From Bacteroidaceae bacterium (GTDB lineage Bacteria > Bacteroidota > Bacteroidia > Bacteroidales > Bacteroidaceae): a stretch of DNA of 64,000 nucleotides. Both the position numbers and the translations under genes were made by a program. The stretch is taken from positions 1-64,000 of the forward strand of contig JAKSLP010000005.1 in NCBI GenBank assembly GCA_024401115.1. The letters are read 5' to 3'. Every line of letters starts with the position of its first letter. Positions within the stretch are counted from its first letter, which is position 1. The notes under the pieces are model-generated. The model ran no database searches. It saw only the letters and a program-made list of their open reading frames with translations, and was not told the DNA's origin. Shown one piece after another: positions 59,637-64,000 of this stretch.

Positions 59637-60593
59637 ATGAAAATATCCGTAGTAGGCTCAGGCATGATTGCGACAGAAGTGATGACACTTCTCAACGCAG
59701 AGTTCCCACAAATTGAACTTGTCTCTATTTTTGTGCGTCCCGGAAGTCTGGAAAAAGGCCAGCAGCTGGCCGCCCGTTTCAATATCGCAAAGGTATGCAC
59801 CGATTATGATGAGTTGCTGGCACAGGATGCAGACTTTGTGTATGTGGCCAATGTCAATAAAGTTCATTTCGAATACGCTAAAAAAGCATTGCAGGCAGGC
59901 CGCAATGTGATTCTGGAGAAACCCTTCTGCTCAACCTTAAGTCAGGCAGAGGAACTGTTCCGCATCGCAGAAGAGAAGAAACTGTACCTGTTCGAGGCCG
60001 TGTCATTGCTGTTCATGCCCAATTTTGAGTCCATCAAGGCGAACCTGCCGAGAATAGGACGCGTGCATATCGTAGAGTGCAACTACTCCCAATACTCCAG
60101 CCGCTATGACCGTTACCTGAATCATGATGTGGCTCCGGCTTTTGATCCGGCATGTGAGGGCGGTGCGCTGCGCGACCTGAATGTCTACAACCTGAACCTG
60201 GTGGCCGGCCTGTTCGGTAAACCCGAATCTGCCAGCTATTGGGCCAACCTGGGCTTTAACGGGGTGGATACCTCGGGAACCGTCATCATGAAGTATCCTA
60301 CATTCGTGGCCACCTGTACCGGTGCCAAGGACTGCGGAGGCCCGTCCATGAGTTTCATTCAGGGAGAGAAAGGATGGATTATGGTGGAAGGAGCCAATAA
60401 TGCCCTGGCATCGGTAAAAATCAGTGTGGGAGGCCAGGTGGAGACCATTCGCAGCAACAGGTACGCACATCGTCTGGGACATGAATTCGAGGCCATCATG
60501 GACATCTACGAACGCAAGGACTATGAACAGGTTTTGAAGCATCGCGATACCTCATTGGCTGTCATGGCCATTCTGAATGAGGTGACAAAATGA
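59637..60593 (+). CDS. Gfo/Idh/MocA family oxidoreductase
   Basis: 318 residues. An N-terminal Rossmann fold (MKISVVGSGMIATEVMTLL) is followed by VILEKPFCSTLSQAEEL with the conserved EKP lysine, and a C-terminal alpha/beta domain (GALRDLNVYNLNL with catalytic-type D and N/H position). The family reduces or oxidises sugars or related compounds with NAD(P); the substrate is not readable here. The gene stands alone between dnaG and DUF177 with a good promoter. Confidence 0.88.
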   Translation: MKISVVGSGMIATEVMTLLNAEFPQIELVSIFVRPGSLEKGQQLAARFNIAKVCTDYDELLAQDADFVYVANVNKVHFEYAKKALQAGRNVILEKPFCSTLSQAEELFRIAEEKKLYLFEAVSLLFMPNFESIKANLPRIGRVHIVECNYSQYSSRYDRYLNHDVAPAFDPACEGGALRDLNVYNLNLVAGLFGKPESASYWANLGFNGVDTSGTVIMKYPTFVATCTGAKDCGGPSMSFIQGEKGWIMVEGANNALASVKISVGGQVETIRSNRYAHRLGHEFEAIMDIYERKDYEQVLKHRDTSLAVMAILNEVTK

Positions 60594-60644
60594 ATAAAAT
60601 GAAAAAAATAACGAATTTAATAGTCTTATAATTAGAATTATTTG

Positions 60645-60652
60645 TATCTTTG
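60645..60652 (+). promoter_or_regulatory. Promoter -7 box of the DUF177-rpmF operon
   Basis: TATCTTTG, 35 nt before the ATG at 60687; no clear -33 box. Confidence 0.55.
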
Positions 60653-60686
60653 CACCCCGAATTGGATTTTGTGCGGTTATATAAAA

Positions 60687-61235
60687 ATGAAGCTTTCTGA
60701 TTTTCGCATAAATTTGCTGAGTATGAATTCAGATTCGAAAGAGTATGAATTCCATATTGGTAATGCATTTTTTGAGGAATTGGAGAGCCTGGATGTAAGA
60801 ACCGGAAACGTAGACTGCAAACTGGCAGTAAGTAAACTGGCAGACGGCTCATTTCAGTTTGTGTTCCACACCAAGGGAACCGTACAAGTGCCTTGCGACC
60901 GCTGTCTGGATGACATGGACTGCCAGATAGACACTGACGACATGCTGATAGTAAAGCTGGGTACGGAATACTTGGAAGATGATGATATTGTGACCATTCC
61001 GGAACATGAGGGATCAATAGATGTATCTTCTTATATTTACCAGTTCATCGTTTTGAACGTTCCGATTAAACATGTGCATGCACCTGGAAAATGCAACACA
61101 CAAATGCAGGATATCCTGAATCAGCATTTGGCCATCCGAAGTGGCGATCAGGAACAGGAGGAAGACGATGCTATTGATGAATCAAGTATTGATCCAAGAT
61201 GGAGTGAATTATTAAAAATGAAGAATAACATTTAA
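60687..61235 (+). CDS. DUF177 / YceD family protein
   Basis: 182 residues. VQVPCDRCLDDMDCQID shows the C-x2-C pair typical of DUF177, and the segment VLNVPIKHVHAPGKC supplies further cysteine/histidine residues near the C-terminus. The family is linked with ribosome or 23S rRNA processing because it is nearly always next to rpmF, as here (12 nt upstream). The ATG at 60687 was chosen after the promoter box. An acidic tail follows (QEQEEDDAIDES). Confidence 0.88.
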   Translation: MKLSDFRINLLSMNSDSKEYEFHIGNAFFEELESLDVRTGNVDCKLAVSKLADGSFQFVFHTKGTVQVPCDRCLDDMDCQIDTDDMLIVKLGTEYLEDDDIVTIPEHEGSIDVSSYIYQFIVLNVPIKHVHAPGKCNTQMQDILNQHLAIRSGDQEQEEDDAIDESSIDPRWSELLKMKNNI

Positions 61236-61247
61236 AGCTTTAAAAAA

Positions 61248-61433
61248 ATGGCACATCCTAAAAGAAGACAAGGTAACACTAGAACTGCAAAGAGAAGAAC
61301 TCATGATGTAGCAGTTGCTCCAACTTTGGCTGTATGTCCAAACTGTGGTGAGTACTATGTATATCATACTGTTTGCCCATCTTGCGGTTACTACAGAGGT
61401 AAGGTAGCTATCGTTAAGGAAGAGGCTATCTAA
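61248..61433 (+). CDS. rpmF: 50S ribosomal protein L32
   Basis: 61 residues. MAHPKRRQGNTRTAKRRTHD is the conserved basic start and CPNCGEYYVYHTVCPSCGYY the zinc ribbon with four cysteines. It binds 23S rRNA at the base of the exit-tunnel side. Coupled with DUF177 upstream and followed by a terminator; fabH comes next as in many genomes. Confidence 0.97.
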   Translation: MAHPKRRQGNTRTAKRRTHDVAVAPTLAVCPNCGEYYVYHTVCPSCGYYRGKVAIVKEEAI

Positions 61434-61452
61434 TTGAACTAAAAAAGGAAAA

Positions 61453-61482
61453 TAGCTAGGGAACAGACGTGTTCCCCAGCTA
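61453..61482 (+). terminator. Terminator or attenuator between rpmF and fabH
   Basis: TAGCTAGGGAACA and TGTTCCCCAGCTA form a strong stem followed by TTTTGTTTT. Confidence 0.8.
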
Positions 61483-61510
61483 CTTTTGTTTTAATATTAC
61501 TACACTGATA

Positions 61511-62518
61511 ATGGAAAAACTACATGCGGTAATAACAGGAGTAGCAGGTTTTGTGCCTGATTATGTTCTGACTAACGAGGAACTTTCACATATGGTCGAT
61601 ACCACCGATGAGTGGATCATGACCCGTATCGGTGTGAAAGAGCGCCGTATCTTGAACGAGGAAGGCTTGGGTACTTCCTATCTGGCCCGCAAGGCTTGCA
61701 AGAGATTGTTGGAGAAGACAGGCGTGGATCCTGATACAATTGACTGCGTGATTGTTACTACTTCTACTGCAGACTATCAGTTCCCTTCTTGCGCATCAAT
61801 TGTCATTGGCAAGTGTGGATTGAAGAATGCTCATGCGTTTGAGTTCTCTGCAGCTTGTTGCGGTTTCCTGTTTGCTATGGATACAGTAGCATGTATGATA
61901 GAGAGCGGACGTTATAAGCGCGTCATTCTGATTGGTGCTGATAAGATGTCGTCTGTTGTTAACTATAAGGACCGTGCCACTTGCCCAATCTTTGGTGATG
62001 GTGCCGGTGCTGTCCTGATGGAGGCAACCACAGAGGAGTATGGTCTGATGGACTCTTATCTGCGCACTGACGGTATCGGTTTGCCATTCTTGCATCTGGC
62101 TGCCGGTGGCTCTGTTTGCCCAGCGTCACACTTCACTGTTGACAATGGCATGCACTACATCCATCAGGAGGGCCGTACCGTATATAAGTATGCGGTATCC
62201 AACATGTGCAAATGCAGTACTGAGGTTGTAAAGCGCAATAATCTTTCAAACGAAACTATCAATTGGGTGCTGCCACATCAGGCAAATATGCGTATCATCG
62301 AGGCTGTTGTCAGCCGCCTTGGCGTGCCAATGGATAAGGTGATGCTGAACATCCAGCGCTATGGTAATACCAGTGCTGCCTGCATGCCACTTTGTCTCTG
62401 GGACTATGAGAGCCAGTTGAAGAAGGGTGATAATATTGTGTTCACCGCCTTTGGCGCCGGATTTACACATGGCGCAGCTTACTTTAAGTGGGGCTATAAC
62501 GGTGACGGCACAAAATAA
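61511..62518 (+). CDS. fabH: Beta-ketoacyl-ACP synthase III
   Basis: 335 residues from the ATG at 61511, whose upstream in-frame extension runs through the terminator. Catalytic cysteine lies in EFSAACCGFLFAMD, histidine in WVLPHQANMRIIEAV and asparagine in RYGNTSAACMP. FabH condenses acetyl-CoA with malonyl-ACP to start fatty-acid synthesis. Length and motifs fit well. It is followed by a terminator hairpin and era. Confidence 0.96.
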   Translation: MEKLHAVITGVAGFVPDYVLTNEELSHMVDTTDEWIMTRIGVKERRILNEEGLGTSYLARKACKRLLEKTGVDPDTIDCVIVTTSTADYQFPSCASIVIGKCGLKNAHAFEFSAACCGFLFAMDTVACMIESGRYKRVILIGADKMSSVVNYKDRATCPIFGDGAGAVLMEATTEEYGLMDSYLRTDGIGLPFLHLAAGGSVCPASHFTVDNGMHYIHQEGRTVYKYAVSNMCKCSTEVVKRNNLSNETINWVLPHQANMRIIEAVVSRLGVPMDKVMLNIQRYGNTSAACMPLCLWDYESQLKKGDNIVFTAFGAGFTHGAAYFKWGYNGDGTK

Positions 62519-62540
62519 GTACTGAATGATAAAAACACGA

Positions 62541-62586
62541 AAGAACGCATTTCTCAAATAATTCCTTACTTGACCGATGCGTTCTT
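62541..62586 (+). terminator. Terminator after fabH
   Basis: AAGAACGCAT and ATGCGTTCTT are paired arms, followed by TTTG and TTATTTT. Confidence 0.75.
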
Positions 62587-62603
62587 TTTGTTATTTTAAT
62601 AAT

Positions 62604-63485
62604 ATGCATAAAGCAGGCTTTGTAAATATTGTGGGTAATCCCAATGTGGGAAAATCAACATTGATGAATCTGTTGGTCGGTGAGAGAATCTCTATTGCGA
62701 CATTCAAGGCTCAGACCACCCGTCATCGAATCATGGGTATTGTGAATACGGATGAGATGCAGATCGTGTTCTCTGACACTCCGGGTGTACTGAAACCTAA
62801 CGATAAGCTTCAGGAATCAATGCTGCAGTTCTCGGAATCGGCCTTGGTTGATGCCGATGTGCTGCTTTACGTCACTGATACGGTTGAGAAACCGGACAAG
62901 AACAGTGAGTTCCTGGAGAAGGTGTCCCATCTGCAGGTACCTATCCTGTTGCTGATTAATAAAATCGACCTGAGCAATCAGAAGGCACTGACCGAACAGG
63001 TGGAGGCTTGGCATGAGCAGTTGCCTCAGGCCGAGATTATTCCAATCTCTGCGACCAACAAGTTCAACGTGGATGTAGTCATGCGCCGTATCAAGGACTT
63101 GTTGCCGGATTCTCCTCCATTCTTTGACAAGACACAGTGGACCGATAAGCCTGCACGTTTTTTTGTGACAGAAATTATTCGTGAGAAGATTCTGTTGTAT
63201 TATGACAAGGAGATTCCTTATTCTGTTGAGGTTTCAGTAGAGAGTTTCAAGGAATCGGAGAAAAAGATCCTGATCAATGCTGTCATTTATGTGGAGCGTG
63301 ATTCGCAGAAGGGCATTATCATCGGCCACGAAGGAAAGGCTATCAAGAAGGTGATGTCAGAGGCCAGAAAGGAACTGGAGCGCTTCTTCGGCAAGTCGAT
63401 CTTCCTGGAGACATTTGTGAAAGTGGACAAGGATTGGCGCAGCAGCGATAAGGAATTGAAGAATTTTGGCTATAATTTGGATTAA
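62604..63485 (+). CDS. era: GTPase Era
   Basis: 293 residues. G1 is [15 protein letters not shown]2/switch I T in KAQTTRH, G3 SDTPGV, G4 NKID and G5 ISATNK. The C-terminal KH domain has KGIIIGHEGKAIKKV (GxxG loop). Era binds the 3' end of 16S rRNA and assists 30S maturation. The ATG at 62604 gives the usual length. It is followed after 6 nt by der. Confidence 0.97.
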   Translation: MHKAGFVNIVGNPNVGKSTLMNLLVGERISIATFKAQTTRHRIMGIVNTDEMQIVFSDTPGVLKPNDKLQESMLQFSESALVDADVLLYVTDTVEKPDKNSEFLEKVSHLQVPILLLINKIDLSNQKALTEQVEAWHEQLPQAEIIPISATNKFNVDVVMRRIKDLLPDSPPFFDKTQWTDKPARFFVTEIIREKILLYYDKEIPYSVEVSVESFKESEKKILINAVIYVERDSQKGIIIGHEGKAIKKVMSEARKELERFFGKSIFLETFVKVDKDWRSSDKELKNFGYNLD

Positions 63486-63491
63486 GTAATC

Positions 63492-64000
63492 ATGGGAAAT
63501 CTAGTAGCTATTGTGGGTCGCCCCAATGTGGGTAAATCAACACTGTTCAACCGTCTGACACAGACCCGCCAGGCGATTGTGAGCGATGTTGCCGGTACTA
63601 CACGTGACCGTCAGTATGGCAAGTGCGAATGGTGTGGCAAGGAATTTTCTGTAGTGGATACAGGAGGTTGGGTAGTCAATTCAGATGATATCTTTGAGGG
63701 AGAAATCCGCAAGCAGGTGAAACTGGCCATTGATGAGGCCGACGTGATTCTGTTCGTGGTAGATGTCCAGAGCGGTATCACTGATTTGGACGATGAGGTG
63801 GCTGGTATTTTGAGACGCTCAAATGTACCGGTAATTTTGGTTGTTAACAAGGCAGACAATAATATTGACACTTATGGCGCAGCTGAATTCTACGGTTTGG
63901 GAATCGGTGAGCCATTCTGTATCTCGGCTTTGACGGGCAGCGGCACCGGTGATTTGCTGGATTTGATTTTCAGCAAGTTTACCAATAAGACAGAAGAGGA
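63492..64000 (+). CDS. der: GTPase Der (EngA), N-terminal part (runs off the window)
   Basis: About 170 codons are present. [20 protein letters not shown] is G1, TTRDRQYG switch I, DTGGW G3, NKAD G4 and ISALTGSG G5 of the first of two GTPase domains. Der has two tandem G domains and acts in 50S assembly. The second domain and the KH-like end lie beyond base 64000. It follows era by 6 nt and probably shares its transcript. Confidence 0.95.
   Translation, partial: MGNLVAIVGRPNVGKSTLFNRLTQTRQAIVSDVAGTTRDRQYGKCEWCGKEFSVVDTGGWVVNSDDIFEGEIRKQVKLAIDEADVILFVVDVQSGITDLDDEVAGILRRSNVPVILVVNKADNNIDTYGAAEFYGLGIGEPFCISALTGSGTGDLLDLIFSKFTNKTEE

Noticed and set aside
1..64000. rRNA or tRNA genes, insertion-sequence transposases, phage structural genes
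   Set aside because: None was recognised in the intergenic regions or translations; the only transposase-like proteins are the two Rpn-family nucleases.

Overview
The window is chromosomal DNA from a member of the Bacteroidales, probably a Bacteroidaceae-like gut organism. Three things point there. First, the gene content: a MurF-Alr fusion, GSCFA, DUF1599 and DoxX/BT_3928-like proteins, TPR regulators, the MEP isoprenoid genes dxs and ispD, and small 'smalltalk', DUF4248 and DUF3791 proteins. Second, the promoters: many genes carry the Bacteroidetes pattern of a TTTG-like -33 box, 19-21 nt, then TAnnTTTG, and there are few Shine-Dalgarno sites. Third, a type II-C CRISPR locus with a 47-nt repeat. 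I cannot name the species.

Layout. 1-5688: housekeeping genes (trkA end, dxs, GSCFA, murF-alr). 5764-10529: a TPR regulator, then an AT-rich operon of four secreted proteins or lipoproteins of unknown role. 10592-18677: an accessory array in which toxin-antitoxin, AAA ATPase and Rpn-nuclease modules are separated by copies (49-111 bp) of the 3' end of the amidase gene at 18678-19148. 18678-28462: an amidase / smalltalk / HU / DUF4248 / primase-helicase / DnaD-like / OB-fold module that resembles a replication module but has no integrase, relaxase or phage structural gene. It contains duplicated gene tails, a 914-bp tandem duplication and an 11-bp-phased repeat array. 28787-36396: a complete type II-C CRISPR-Cas locus (array with 19 spacers, cas2, cas1, cas9, divergent tracrRNA). 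36505-43351: a second accessory stretch (unknown gene, Rpn nuclease, AAA ATPase, a porin/P-II/AmtB operon, MntA-HepT), with a second dispersed repeat. 43524-64000: conserved chromosome (esterase/GH2 pair, nadK, pdxJ, DJ-1, ispD, recG, M23 peptidase, DUF1599, DoxX, tpiA, SPOR, dnaG, oxidoreductase, DUF177, rpmF, fabH, era, der start).

The most unusual signals are these. (1) Cargo modules are separated by in-frame copies of the amidase C-terminus, and the same kind of tail duplication appears beside the primase and hepT genes. (2) Every intact CRISPR repeat contains a full Bacteroidetes promoter (GTTG-N19-TATCTTTG), oriented to transcribe the next spacer. (3) Several conserved genes are disturbed: ispD has an in-frame amber codon, tpiA is in open frame with the gene before it, and an ATPase is frameshifted. 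(4) An operon encodes a secreted protein with a candidate NCHSYAW/GDHSAI Cys-His site beside two related lipoproteins. All functional calls come from reading the translations by eye; no database search was run.
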